Source of the DNA: Kurthia zopfii
Lineage (GTDB): Bacteria; Bacillota; Bacilli; Bacillales_A; Planococcaceae
Length of the DNA: 33,220 nt
Direction: 5' to 3'
Assembly: GCF_003143955.1 (NCBI RefSeq)
Contig: NZ_QFVS01000035.1
Span: 1-33,220, forward strand
The position numbers and the translations under genes were made by a program. The notes under the pieces are model-generated. The model was not told where the DNA came from, searched no databases, and saw only the letters and a list, made by a program, of their open reading frames with translations. Of the stretch, positions 1-8,790 are shown in pieces (position 1 is the first letter of the stretch; every line of letters starts with the position of its first letter).

Positions 1-25
1 TGGTAAGATGTTTATAGAGGCTCAT
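1..25 (-). CDS. Start of an unidentified gene, cut by the window edge
   Basis: An ATG at 25-23 on the minus strand is followed by eight open codons (MSLYKHLT) before the window ends. An AAAGG about ten bases upstream could be its ribosome binding site. It is the next reading frame downstream of the small membrane protein at 145-342 and may belong to the same Rhs-associated accessory stretch. Eight codons are too few to identify a product, and the call rests only on the start signal. Confidence 0.3.
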
Positions 26-144
26 AGTTTTCAATCCTTTCAATAGTTGTCGTTGTAAACACTATTTTACTAGGTTTGAATCTTTGAGTCTCTTTTTGTG
101 TTGCACTTAAAGTGTATATTCAAGACATATAAAATAAACTCAAA

Positions 145-342
145 TTATAAAAGTAATAGCCCAGCAATTAAACCAAATACACCCACGTAAAATATTAATG
201 AAAAAATATCTAATGGGTTTAGAAACATATAAATCATCATGATTCTATCTTTATTTGCTGGTGTATTTTTCAAAGCACGAATAAATGAAAATAATGTTGT
301 ACATATTATTACCAAACTTAAAACTATTACTAAAATCCTCAT
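145..342 (-). CDS. Small two-helix membrane protein, candidate immunity protein of the Rhs tip
   Basis: This 65-aa protein is almost entirely hydrophobic: one helix at about residues 3-23, a short charged loop (KNTPANKDR), and a second helix at about 42-65. The N-terminus begins MRIL and could also serve as an uncleaved signal anchor. I recognise no family. The gene starts 22 bases after the rhs stop codon, and the AAAGGAG that should drive it overlaps that stop, so the two would be translated together. In Rhs/WapA loci the gene straight after the toxin tip is normally the cognate immunity gene, and this is the basis for the guess. A membrane immunity protein would suit a membrane-acting toxin. 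The role is inferred from position only. Confidence 0.5.
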   Translation of the reverse strand: MRILVIVLSLVIICTTLFSFIRALKNTPANKDRIMMIYMFLNPLDIFSLIFYVGVFGLIAGLLLL

Positions 343-364
343 TGTTACTTTTCAATTCTCCTTT

Positions 365-3195
365 CTAAAAATATTTTTTTGAATTGCTATAAATAACGTC
401 TTTCCAGCTTCTTTTACCGGGGGTTGTATTAAAATGATTAACAACTTTTTTTAATAAATTATATTGTCCATAAATTATATAATTAGCTATCTTTAATTCT
501 TTTTTAGATAAGTATTTTTTCTTCTTAGCTATTTTCAAAAGACCTTTAACGTGTTTTATTCCTCTTGCTGACACTCCTATACCACCCAGTACCGCTCCAC
601 TTAAAGCACCAAAACTGACTTTTGCAATAGCATTAGATTTACTTCTCTTTTGAATTCCTAATCTAACTTCTACTTCATATTGTATATAAGATACAAAACC
701 ACCCAAAAGAGCACCTTTAGCCATCCACCATAAAAATGCCCATTCCCCATCTGGATCCACATTCATCACTGGATTCCCATTTGCATAGCTATAACCATTC
801 TGCGACAGCGGTTCATCATCATCACCTGGGTGTGGGTCTAATGCTAGAAAAGCCCCGTTTGCTGGGTTATAGTAACGGGCTTGTAAATAATAGTTTTTCG
901 TCTCTTCGTCATAATAATAACCTGCATAACGAATTGGATTTGCTTTGGCCAAGTCGCCTGTTGCAGTTAACTCATTTCCGTAGGCGTCATATGTGTAATT
1001 TGCTACTTCTTTATCTTCACTATCTCGAATACTTAATACGTCACCACGGTGGTTCGTAATGAATTGATACGCATTCGTTTCAAATGTACCTGATTCATTT
1101 TGCTTCTTGATAATCATACCAAGTGGTGTATAGCCACTCCATTCATATGAACGATATTCCGTAACAACATCCTTTACTTTCACAACTTCCATCTCTAATA
1201 CTTCGTCGTTATAGAAGTATTCATGTGTTTTATCTCCAATTGTTTTCGTTAAACGTAAGCCGTTTTCATCGTATGTGTAAGATGCGATGGTTTGGTCGTC
1301 TAGCGTAGTTACCTTTGTTAAACGTTGTTGATCGCTATACGTATACTTATAGTGTTCGTCTTGCAATAAGTTACCATCTGCATCATACGTATAAGCTGTC
1401 TCATTTTTCGTCGTAATTTGGTTCGCATCATTATATGTGAAAGTCGCTTTCTCACCATTCACTTCGGATGCTGTACGATTCCCTACTGCGTCATAATCAT
1501 ACGTATTGATCGTACCATCTGGTAAAGTTTCTTTTGTTAATTGGTCATTGGCATCATATACAAAGCTGCTTACTTGACCATTTACATCGGCTTGTGCTGC
1601 TTGCTGGACGCAAGTTGGATGAGCCTTGCAACATGGACGTTGCGCTCTTGGCTCATCTTCAACATGCCATTTTTCGTATAGTCATATGCAATTTTAAATG
1701 GTTGTTGCGCTTTTGTTGTGTACGTCAGTGAACCAAGAAAATTCGCATCGTTCATTTGCGTCACTTGTTTCCATAAATCATCGTTCAATGTAAGTGTCGT
1801 TTTATTATTTGGTACATCGATCTCACTTTGGTAATCATGTGAAATTTGATCTGCACTGATTTGAATATGGTCAACATCATCGCTGTTTTCTTTAAATGTT
1901 GTCGCTTCTTTTACTGTAAAATCTTCTCCGTAAGCAGTTGTCACTGCATTGTTTCGTTCTTTCTCATCGTAACCATAATTTTGCTTAAATAAGCCTAGTG
2001 TATAGTTCGCAAGTAAGTTAGTTTCATCTGTGTAACCATATGCTTTAAATGGTTTTGTATCACGTAAAATAGACGTTGTATTGCCATTTTCATCATACCC
2101 ATAAGCAATGGTTTCATCACCATTCTCTACTTGTGACAATTGTCCATCACTATTATACGTGTACGTTGTTGTAATACCAGATGGTAATGTAGACTTACTC
2201 ATTTCACCATTTTTATCATACTCATACGTAAATTTCATCTTAGGCATCACAACAGCTGTTACTTGATCATTATCATTGTACGAATATGTTTTTTCACGAT
2301 TTAATGCATCCGTTAACGTTGTTAAATTATTGTTTTTGTCATATTTATATGCTGTTTTATGTCCATTTCCATCTGTTACAGAAAGAATCGTTGAAAGATA
2401 CATCGGATCATACGTATAGGATTTCGTGTGTCCATCGGCATCTGTTTCCTTCATTTTTTGTCCGTAAATAGAATAAGTGACAGAAGTCGTATTGCCTTTT
2501 TTATCAGTTGATGTCACTTGACGCTGCTCATCATCATAATCGATTTGTTCAAATGTACCATTGGCATACGTTGTTTTTGTGACACGTCCATAGGTATCAT
2601 AAACATAGGTTGTTTCTTCGTCTTTAACTTTTGAACGAATAAGTGAAGGTCCATCATATGTGTAGGTTGTTTCTTCACCATTAGTATCTTTTGTCGAGAG
2701 TAATTGATTGCGACTATTATACGTATTCGTTACTGTGCCTTCTTTTGTGATAGATGTCAGAAGATTACCTTGTCCATCATACGTATTTTTTTCTGTTGAA
2801 GCATCTGGATTAATGACTTCTAACAGGTTGTATTGCGTATCATACGTGTAAAATGAGGTTGTGTTTTGTTCATCATCCCCAGGCGCATTTTCTTCTACAA
2901 CGGCATACGTATTGTTCTTTTCATCACGTTTATAAATCATTTCGGCATCACTAGAATCAATAGCTTTATACTCATTGTTTTTTGCATCAAATTGATACGT
3001 ATTCGTCACAGATAATTCTTCGTCTGTAGCTTGTTTATCAAAAATAATGAATTCATTTGCATTATATTTAAACGTTGTTTCATTTTTTTGACCATCTACA
3101 TATTTCGTTAGTTGACCATTATTGTCGTAAGTGAATTTTTCAACAATCGTACGTGTTGATTTATCACTACCAATGACAGTTCTCCATCCTATAAT
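365..3195 (-). pseudogene. Rhs/WapA-like YD-repeat toxin gene, 5'-truncated and frameshifted
   Basis: Two reading frames carry one protein. The upstream part (from about 3195 to 1582) and the downstream part (readable from about 1640 to 365) both consist of YD repeats of the type NTYDGQGNLL and YTYDADGNLL. The upstream frame ends at a stop at 1582-1584 while the same repeat pattern continues in another frame, so one frameshift lies near 1590-1660. The downstream part holds the conserved Rhs core (about residues 195-240 of that segment, RYYNPANGAFLALDPHPGDD through NVDPDGE), then a 125-residue variable tip (742-365) with a glycine-rich hydrophobic stretch and a Lys-rich tail. I do not recognise the tip as a known toxin. 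At the 5' end the frame opens after a TAA at 3198-3196 with no ATG, signal peptide or N-terminal domain, whereas WapA-type proteins exceed 2000 residues. It is therefore a remnant, unless the frameshift is a sequencing error and a silent tip is kept for recombination. Confidence 0.85.
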
Positions 3196-3405
3196 TTATT
3201 CTATAACTCTTACGTAAAAAAATTAACAAAAAAGTCACATTTGTAATATATCAAATAGTTTTCAAATATACCACATTTTTGTTAAAATAATCTTTTTTAT
3301 TTTAAAGAATGGGACTTACACAATCAATGTCGCAAATAGGAAATTGTCTAGATCATGCACTTATGGTTCATTACAACAATACAATAAAGCAATGGACACG
3401 AAAAA
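3196..3405. other. AT-rich spacer upstream of the rhs remnant
   Basis: I see no gene here. On the minus strand a weak promoter-like pair (TTGTTA, 18 bases, TATAGA, about 3209-3238) lies just before the truncated rhs frame, but no start codon or ribosome binding site follows it. The remainder is A/T runs. The loss of the rhs N-terminus must have happened at about 3196, where YD-repeat coding sequence stops abruptly. Confidence 0.4.
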
Positions 3406-3538
3406 ATGTGGCTGGGACATACGTGTAAAAACACGATTTCATATGAGCATAAGAAAAACCGGAATCGCGCTGTTGAGCGGTTCCGGTTTTTCGTTGCGAA
3501 CACAAAAAGGAAAATGAGCTGTTTTGTCCCAGCCACAT
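3406..3538. repeat. 133-bp palindromic dispersed repeat, copy 1
   Basis: The element is bounded by perfect 13-bp inverted repeats, ATGTGGCTGGGAC (3406-3418) and GTCCCAGCCACAT (3526-3538). At its centre is a second perfect palindrome, AAAAACCGGAA (3454-3464) with TTCCGGTTTTT (3481-3491), which would also act as a bidirectional terminator. The reverse complement matches the element at 25769-25869 over most of its length, including unpaired parts such as GGGACAAAACA and TTATGCTCATAT. Family resemblance outside the hairpin means a shared repeat, not two independent terminators. No target duplication is visible at the ends. It lies downstream of the lipoprotein gene, whose transcript it could end. 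Confidence 0.8.
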
Positions 3539-3606
3539 CTAGTCGTAGCCTAATAAACAGAATAGGGTTCAGTTCAAACACACCATTCTTCCTCAATTGA
3601 TTCATA

Positions 3607-4119
3607 TTATTTAGTGAAAATATATTTCTTTTCGACATGATCATGGAAATCGACTTCTAATTCAATATTCATATAATCTTCGTCAATTGGCAAAATCGAT
3701 AAAATTTGTTTTTTCACATCTTCATCAGATGTTTTTTGGTCGAATGTTAGCTTTTTAAGTAACGGCTTCACTTCATTCAAAGCATCTGCCCCCACTACTT
3801 TCTTCTGCTCTCTTTCATCTTCAATCTCAGCTTCTTCACCATTCATCTCTAGCTCATATTCGATCGAATATTCACCTTTTGGATAATTCACTTCCAATGA
3901 GAAATCTCTAAATGGCGTTTCTTGCTTCAAGTTTGGATCATCTAAGACTGTTTGATCATCCGTTTCCTCAACTGAACTGTCTGTTGATTCATTCGTTGAT
4001 TCATTTTGAGCTTTTTGCTCCGTACTTTGATCTTTCTCTTTCTTGTCATCGTCTGAGTTCCCGCAAGCTGCTAATGAAAGTGCTAAAACTGGAACTGCTA
4101 CTAGAAGTAATTTCTTCAT
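3607..4119 (-). CDS. YusW-like lipoprotein
   Basis: The product is a predicted lipoprotein of 170 residues. It starts MKKLLLVAVPVLALSLAACG, a signal peptide with lipobox LAAC, so Cys would be lipidated and the protein anchored on the outer face of the membrane. A low-complexity Asp/Glu/Ser/Thr/Gln linker follows to about residue 60. The C-terminal domain (FRDFSLEVNYPKGEY, then EAEIEDE, LKKLTFDQKTSDEDV, ELEVDF) resembles the YusW-like domain of Bacillus. Function is unknown in the family. I chose the ATG at 4119 because AAAGG lies 11 bases upstream; a GTG three codons earlier would be only 2 bases from it. The gene starts 51 bases after the VWA gene with no terminator seen between, so it may be read from the same transcript. 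Confidence 0.8.
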   Translation of the reverse strand: MKKLLLVAVPVLALSLAACGNSDDDKKEKDQSTEQKAQNESTNESTDSSVEETDDQTVLDDPNLKQETPFRDFSLEVNYPKGEYSIEYELEMNGEEAEIEDEREQKKVVGADALNEVKPLLKKLTFDQKTSDEDVKKQILSILPIDEDYMNIELEVDFHDHVEKKYIFTK

Positions 4120-4170
4120 GTTGAACACAACCTTTCACTTTTCCATACCTTTTTTGAATAATTTAAAACA

Positions 4171-5343
4171 CTATAATGAGAAAATATAATCCATTGTGTC
4201 ATCTTGGAAATCTTGCACAGCAATGATGTCATCTGCAATTTCCTTCAGTCGACCAGGATGCTGATTTCTACCAACTAAAATAGCGACAAAGTAAAAATTT
4301 TGCTTCGCTTTGATCGCGTTAAAATAGGCTACTAATTCATCACTAATATGGCTTATACCATCTGTAATGAAAATAATATCCCCGCGTTTTTGTAGTTTCC
4401 TCATAAACTCGAGTGTATGAAGCAATGGACTTTCGAAATTCGTTCCACCGCCAATATAACTATCGGCTAGTTTCACAATATTTTCAGCAGTGTATTTTCC
4501 TTTATAAATCAATTGTATGCTATTTTCGTCAACCTGACCACTAAATGGTATAAATACAAAATCCCGCTTTTCTTGTTTGGCAATTGCCATTAATGACAGA
4601 ATTAAACCTTTCCCCTGTGCATCAAGCTCACTCATACTACCACTCTCGTCATAGCAAACAATCATCGCACCTTTTTCAACCCGATTTCTCATTTTGTAAT
4701 CATACATTTTTGCACGATTTTCAGAAAGTCGATACATGAAATCCAATACAGCTTCTGACGATTCGGATTTCAAATATTCTTCAGCTGTTAAACGTTCCAT
4801 TTTACCACCTTGCACGACTTTACCTTTTAAAAAAGTTTTCGTCTTCTTATAATAACGACGTTTTTTCGCTGTTAATTTAAATTTCTTTGCCCATACAGCA
4901 ATGCTTTGTAAATCATTATTGCCTTCCAATGCATCAGCAATATTCAACTGATCATGAAGCGGTGTTTTTTCAAGTAAGCGTGTTGAATTAGCCCCATCTT
5001 TCAATAATGAAGTAACATGATCCTCAGTTTCCAATATATTTTGAATGATATTTTCTAAACTCGATTCTTGTAAATCATCAGGATTTTTCATGTTCGCAAT
5101 TGCATAACTAAAGCGAATTGCTGCTAATGTCGCAAGAAGCTTTTGACCGATTGTTTGCTTTCTAAAACGAGTAAAGATGTCACTCTTAAAAATGGGATGA
5201 CTATTTTCGACTTCATACTCCGCATAGAGAAATAACCAAATGGCTTCCGTCATCGGTCGAATTAAAGGATGTTGATCATACAAAATAGAAAAGGCATGAA
5301 AATTATTTTCTATATCATAAAACTGCTGGCTTGTAATTGTCAA
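4171..5343 (-). CDS. VWA-domain protein with intact MIDAS, ViaA/CoxE-like partner of the MoxR ATPase
   Basis: The 390-residue protein has a helical N-terminal half and a C-terminal von Willebrand A domain. The metal site (MIDAS) is complete: DESGS at 232-236, Thr301 in GGGTNFESPL, and Asp328 in FITDGIS. This C-terminal VWA arrangement is typical of partners of MoxR-type AAA+ ATPases, for example ViaA with RavA and CoxE with CoxD, which together remodel or insert cofactors into protein targets. The gene begins with TTG directly after the TAA of the MoxR gene, with GAGGAAGTG upstream, so the two are coupled. The target of the pair is unknown; the neighbours suggest something at the membrane, which is inference. 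Confidence 0.88.
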   Translation of the reverse strand: MTITSQQFYDIENNFHAFSILYDQHPLIRPMTEAIWLFLYAEYEVENSHPIFKSDIFTRFRKQTIGQKLLATLAAIRFSYAIANMKNPDDLQESSLENIIQNILETEDHVTSLLKDGANSTRLLEKTPLHDQLNIADALEGNNDLQSIAVWAKKFKLTAKKRRYYKKTKTFLKGKVVQGGKMERLTAEEYLKSESSEAVLDFMYRLSENRAKMYDYKMRNRVEKGAMIVCYDESGSMSELDAQGKGLILSLMAIAKQEKRDFVFIPFSGQVDENSIQLIYKGKYTAENIVKLADSYIGGGTNFESPLLHTLEFMRKLQKRGDIIFITDGISHISDELVAYFNAIKAKQNFYFVAILVGRNQHPGRLKEIADDIIAVQDFQDDTMDYIFSL

Positions 5344-6468
5344 TTACAACACTTCCTCTGCCAATAATTTATGGATTTTTGCAATTATTTCTGACATTCC
5401 CTTTTGTTCATCTTGCGTTTTGTTTAATTCATCAAATCGAGTATTTAGTTCCATTAATTCCAATAATAAGTCCGAACCAAAATTCGCTTGTTCTACATAA
5501 TTTACACTGTCATTTCTTTGTTCTCTCATATATTTTCTCGCTTCAATTCGATTATATAATTTCGAAGTTTTTTCTAAAATTTGCTGTACTTCTGTTTTCG
5601 TATATTCTATTAGTATGTCTCTAACCGTTGATCTCTCATCCGCTTCATTCCAAAGACAATCTTCAATCGCGTGAAAATCAGTTGCGATCACTTCATGTCT
5701 CCTATTCAGAAAAGCACTCGCTTTTAAAATCACAAGGCAATGTTTTGTTCGTCGATCTGATACAACGATCCCTGAATCTTTCAGTTTAAAATGGATTTCC
5801 GCCATTTTCGTAATAATATGAAGTGGAATCTCAACATCTAAGACCAGCTTCTGAGCTTCACTTATTTCTTTTAGCGAGAGTTTTTCGACCTCTACTTTTG
5901 ATGTATTTCCTATCAACATTTCAATTAATTTCTCAGGTGTTTTAATGGCTTCCACTTCGCGACGTATTAAAAATCGATCATATAATGCTGATAAATTATC
6001 TTCTTCAGGAAATTCATTACTCGCACCAATCAATGTAAATAATGGTGATTTTATTTGTTTTCCACCATTTTCAAACGTATGCTCATTCATGATTTTTAAA
6101 AGTCCATTCAATAAATCTGAAGTGGATTTAAATATTTCATCTAAAAATGCAAAGTGTGCAACAGGTAGCAGGTTTTCGACATTTCTTTCGATAATACCAT
6201 CTTTCAAACGTTCAAACTTTGCCGAGCCGAAAAGCTCTTCTGGCTGTGTTGTCGGTGAAATTAATCGCGTAAATGTCTGAATATCACCTTCAAAACTGCG
6301 CATAAATTGATCAATTACACTTGATTTTGCTACGCCAGGATTTCCGATGAAAAGGACGTTTTTCTGCGCAAGAACACCTAATAAAATTGCGCGAATTTCT
6401 CCTTTTCGCTCAATATAATTCGCATTCATTTGCCCTTCAATTCTATGTATTTTCTCAACTACATTCAT
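5344..6468 (-). CDS. MoxR/RavA-type AAA+ ATPase
   Basis: A 374-residue AAA+ ATPase. Visible motifs are Walker A GNPGVAKS (42-49), in which the usual second Gly is Ala as in many RavA-type proteins; Walker B FAFLDE (106-111); sensor 1 Asn151 in GASNE; an arginine finger in LYDRF (about 165); and a SDRR stretch consistent with sensor 2. The C-terminal third is helical. MoxR ATPases act as chaperones with a VWA partner, encoded here by the next gene. The ATG at 6468 lies 4 bases after the stop of the 371-aa gene, with GAGAGAGG about 12 bases upstream inside that gene, so the three genes form one tight unit. Confidence 0.9.
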   Translation of the reverse strand: MNVVEKIHRIEGQMNANYIERKGEIRAILLGVLAQKNVLFIGNPGVAKSSVIDQFMRSFEGDIQTFTRLISPTTQPEELFGSAKFERLKDGIIERNVENLLPVAHFAFLDEIFKSTSDLLNGLLKIMNEHTFENGGKQIKSPLFTLIGASNEFPEEDNLSALYDRFLIRREVEAIKTPEKLIEMLIGNTSKVEVEKLSLKEISEAQKLVLDVEIPLHIITKMAEIHFKLKDSGIVVSDRRTKHCLVILKASAFLNRRHEVIATDFHAIEDCLWNEADERSTVRDILIEYTKTEVQQILEKTSKLYNRIEARKYMREQRNDSVNYVEQANFGSDLLLELMELNTRFDELNKTQDEQKGMSEIIAKIHKLLAEEVL

Positions 6469-6472
6469 CTGT

Positions 6473-7588
6473 TTATTCAGCCTCTCTTAGTTTCATATAT
6501 TCATTTAAAAGCATGAAATGATAGTCTTTCCAATCGATTTCATCTTGAATAAATTGCTCAATTTGCGTATAGGACATCATTTTTACCGCAACCATCGGTA
6601 AATAATGATCATCTGTCTTCCTTGTACTTTTTTCTTTAAAAGGAATCACTAGAAAATCTGCTTCGATTTTTCGCGGAATTTCTACAGCGGTTTGTTCGAT
6701 CATTCTGCCAAATTTCTTGTCGATATACTGCACTTCTTCATACTGTGCATATTTTTGAATCGATTGGACTTTATATACCATAAATCGTTTTTGCGCATTG
6801 ATTAACGGTAATACTTGCGGCGCGCAATTAACTGATGCAAATACATTCATCCGAAATGAAAAAGTTGTAGCTGTTTCACGCTTCAGCCCTAATCCTTTAA
6901 AAATGCGTTCATATGCAAAATCCGTGATTGCTGTTTTCGTTTTCCCTTTCGAAAGATCTCGAACTAGAAATTTAGATAGATTGCATACAAAACAAGGCAT
7001 ATCCTCGGTTTTGAACATCGTAGGAAATTGATATAACACATCATAGGATGGACAAATGTAAAAGGCGAATAAAGTACCTTCATTATTTATACCAATAACA
7101 TCTGTTAATAAATCTACCTGTGAAATAGATAAATTAATTGCAGCAACTTCATTGAATAATTGAGAAATAGCCGATTTTATTGTATCAAAACTAATTTCTT
7201 TATTTTCAGTCATTTCTAAAATCGACTGACCTGTTTTTAATGGAAATTCCTTTAATAATAAATCAATATATTGGCAAAGTAAGTCGTACATCACACGGAA
7301 ATCTTCAGCAGATAGCGACTGACCGAGATGACTTTTCAGATCTTGTAGCTGTTTGAATACCTTGGACTGTTCTGTGATTTGACGATTGATCATACTTGCA
7401 GAATAGAAACGACCTATTTTTTTGCGTAGTTTTTCCGTTATTCTAATTTCTAATTGATTACTCTGATTGATTAACTGTATGATTTGCTCATTATTTAATA
7501 ATAGCTTCATGAGTGGTGGTTCGGTCTTAACAAGATTGACTTCATCAAGATGATTATTTACTGAACCAACAATTTGAAAGTTTGTCAA
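6473..7588 (-). CDS. Unrecognised 371-aa protein of the MoxR-VWA unit
   Basis: I do not recognise this protein. It has no signal peptide or clear membrane helix. Residues 1-130 look helical and charged; the middle has FAFYICPSYDVLYQFP and a CFVCNLSKFLVRDLS stretch with two Cys spaced by two residues; the C-terminus is acidic and aromatic. It is first in the unit with MoxR and VWA, so a substrate, adaptor or third subunit of that pair is the natural inference. It starts with TTG, supported by GGGGAG five bases upstream; a terminator at 7649-7682 separates it from the zinc-ribbon gene, so it should have its own promoter in about 7589-7648, where I see only a weak candidate (TAGAAA, 17 bases, TAAAGT). 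Confidence 0.75.
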   Translation of the reverse strand: MTNFQIVGSVNNHLDEVNLVKTEPPLMKLLLNNEQIIQLINQSNQLEIRITEKLRKKIGRFYSASMINRQITEQSKVFKQLQDLKSHLGQSLSAEDFRVMYDLLCQYIDLLLKEFPLKTGQSILEMTENKEISFDTIKSAISQLFNEVAAINLSISQVDLLTDVIGINNEGTLFAFYICPSYDVLYQFPTMFKTEDMPCFVCNLSKFLVRDLSKGKTKTAITDFAYERIFKGLGLKRETATTFSFRMNVFASVNCAPQVLPLINAQKRFMVYKVQSIQKYAQYEEVQYIDKKFGRMIEQTAVEIPRKIEADFLVIPFKEKSTRKTDDHYLPMVAVKMMSYTQIEQFIQDEIDWKDYHFMLLNEYMKLREAE

Positions 7589-7648
7589 AATTACTCCCCT
7601 ACCTTTATCTTCTACTTTACACTGTAACAGAACGCTTTTCTACTATCG

Positions 7649-7682
7649 TAAAAAAGAGGAGTGCGAAAAATCGCCTCCTCTT
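7649..7682 (-). terminator. Intrinsic terminator after the YdjG-like gene
   Basis: On the minus strand AAGAGGAG (7682-7675) pairs with CTCCTCTT (7661-7654), extended by a few loop-side pairs, and is followed by a run of T. The stem begins within the stop codon of the zinc-ribbon gene. It splits the region into two transcription units. Confidence 0.8.
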
Positions 7683-8778
7683 AAAAATTTGCTGATTGCG
7701 CCCATAAATAAATGAAATACAAAATTGCGGAACTGAGTAGAACTGCAATAGTTACACGTAATGGGGATATAGGTGCTTGACCGCCCACTTTTCCTGTTTG
7801 GCCATTCACCATGAATTGAAAAACCTTATCCTTATACTTAAATGATGAAATCCAAATTGGCAGCATCAAATACTTATAGGTGACATGGTCATGCGTCGTT
7901 GAAAAACGAACACTTGATACAATATCCGCGCCACATTCCCAACGAATTTTCGACTCAATCGCACTTTCAATTTGGTTATGCATATTATTACTCGCAAGAT
8001 CGAATCCATCATCAAGTCCGATACTATAGCGCTCTGCAAGGAATCCCGATACATACTCTGGTTTATACGCTTTATTATCCGTTAAATAAAACGGTTCAAT
8101 CTTTTGCATAATACTATAATCATAGCGCTTCGTCGCACTTACTAAAATATCATCGAAAAATTCTTGGTAATAACCTGATGTCGTATACCAATCCGTCTCC
8201 GTTCTCGTATTTCCTTCCGAATCACGCACGACACGGTTTTTGCCGTAACTCGCTGTGTAACTTGAGAAAGTATGCGAATCAAAAGTCCAATAAGGTAAGT
8301 ATACCCCTGTGAATGAATCTGGTTTTGCGCTTTCCTTCGCAGCACGTGGAGTAAAAATTCGCCCTTTAATCCATCGTTGGAAGTTTTCACCTGCTTGTCG
8401 ATCTGTAACTTCAAATGTACAAACGCCATTCGGAGCGAGTGTTTCCTGCGTTTCCGCTTCCATCACTTGATGCGATCCGCAATACGGACAAGTATCCGCG
8501 ATTTGAAGTGCATCATACACCGTTTCTGCTGCACATTCACCACAGATGATAATTTTCTTCTCTGTACCCCAATCGAAATTGCGACGATTTTCTTCCGCTT
8601 CAAAATCCAACTCTTGTGCAACGCGATTTTCTTCTTCCTCGGCTTGTGGAATAATGGCTTCATAACCGCAATATGGGCAACTTAATGTCCCTGTTTTCGG
8701 ATTAAACTCAACCGAAGCTCCGCAAGAAGGGCAATCTGCATCAAAATCTAATTTGGCTTGTTGAACTTCAGTTGTCAT
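7681..8778 (-). CDS. ydjG: Double-zinc-ribbon membrane protein, YdjG-like
   Basis: A 365-residue protein with two N-terminal zinc ribbons: CPSCG...CPYCG at about residues 16-40 and CGEC...CPYCG at about 75-100. A roughly 200-residue middle domain follows (YLPYWTFDSHTFSSYTASYG, later LMLPIWISSFKYKDK), then a membrane helix at about 338-360 (VTIAVLLSSAILYFIYLW). This order matches YdjG of B. subtilis, which is sometimes mislabelled as a PriA-like helicase because of the ribbon and which anchors the PspA/YdjH/YdjI envelope-stress complex. The ATG at 8778 is preferred because AGGAGG sits 8 bases upstream and overlaps the SPFH stop codon; a TTG two codons earlier is too close to it. Orthology to YdjG rests on domain order and on its neighbour. 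Confidence 0.75.
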   Translation of the reverse strand: MTTEVQQAKLDFDADCPSCGASVEFNPKTGTLSCPYCGYEAIIPQAEEEENRVAQELDFEAEENRRNFDWGTEKKIIICGECAAETVYDALQIADTCPYCGSHQVMEAETQETLAPNGVCTFEVTDRQAGENFQRWIKGRIFTPRAAKESAKPDSFTGVYLPYWTFDSHTFSSYTASYGKNRVVRDSEGNTRTETDWYTTSGYYQEFFDDILVSATKRYDYSIMQKIEPFYLTDNKAYKPEYVSGFLAERYSIGLDDGFDLASNNMHNQIESAIESKIRWECGADIVSSVRFSTTHDHVTYKYLMLPIWISSFKYKDKVFQFMVNGQTGKVGGQAPISPLRVTIAVLLSSAILYFIYLWAQSANF

Positions 8779-8790
8779 ATTCAAGCCCTC

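Noticed and set aside
736-1059. Plus-strand open frame of 107 codons opposite the rhs core
   Set aside because: It is antisense to conserved YD-repeat coding sequence, is His-rich from reverse-read codons, and has no ribosome binding site.
3348-3644. Open frames on both strands across the palindromic repeat
   Set aside because: They are products of the inverted repeat itself, symmetric on the two strands, and lack start signals.
7681-8778. PriA-like replication helicase
   Set aside because: Only the zinc-ribbon resembles PriA; there are no helicase motifs, and a C-terminal membrane helix points to a YdjG-like anchor.
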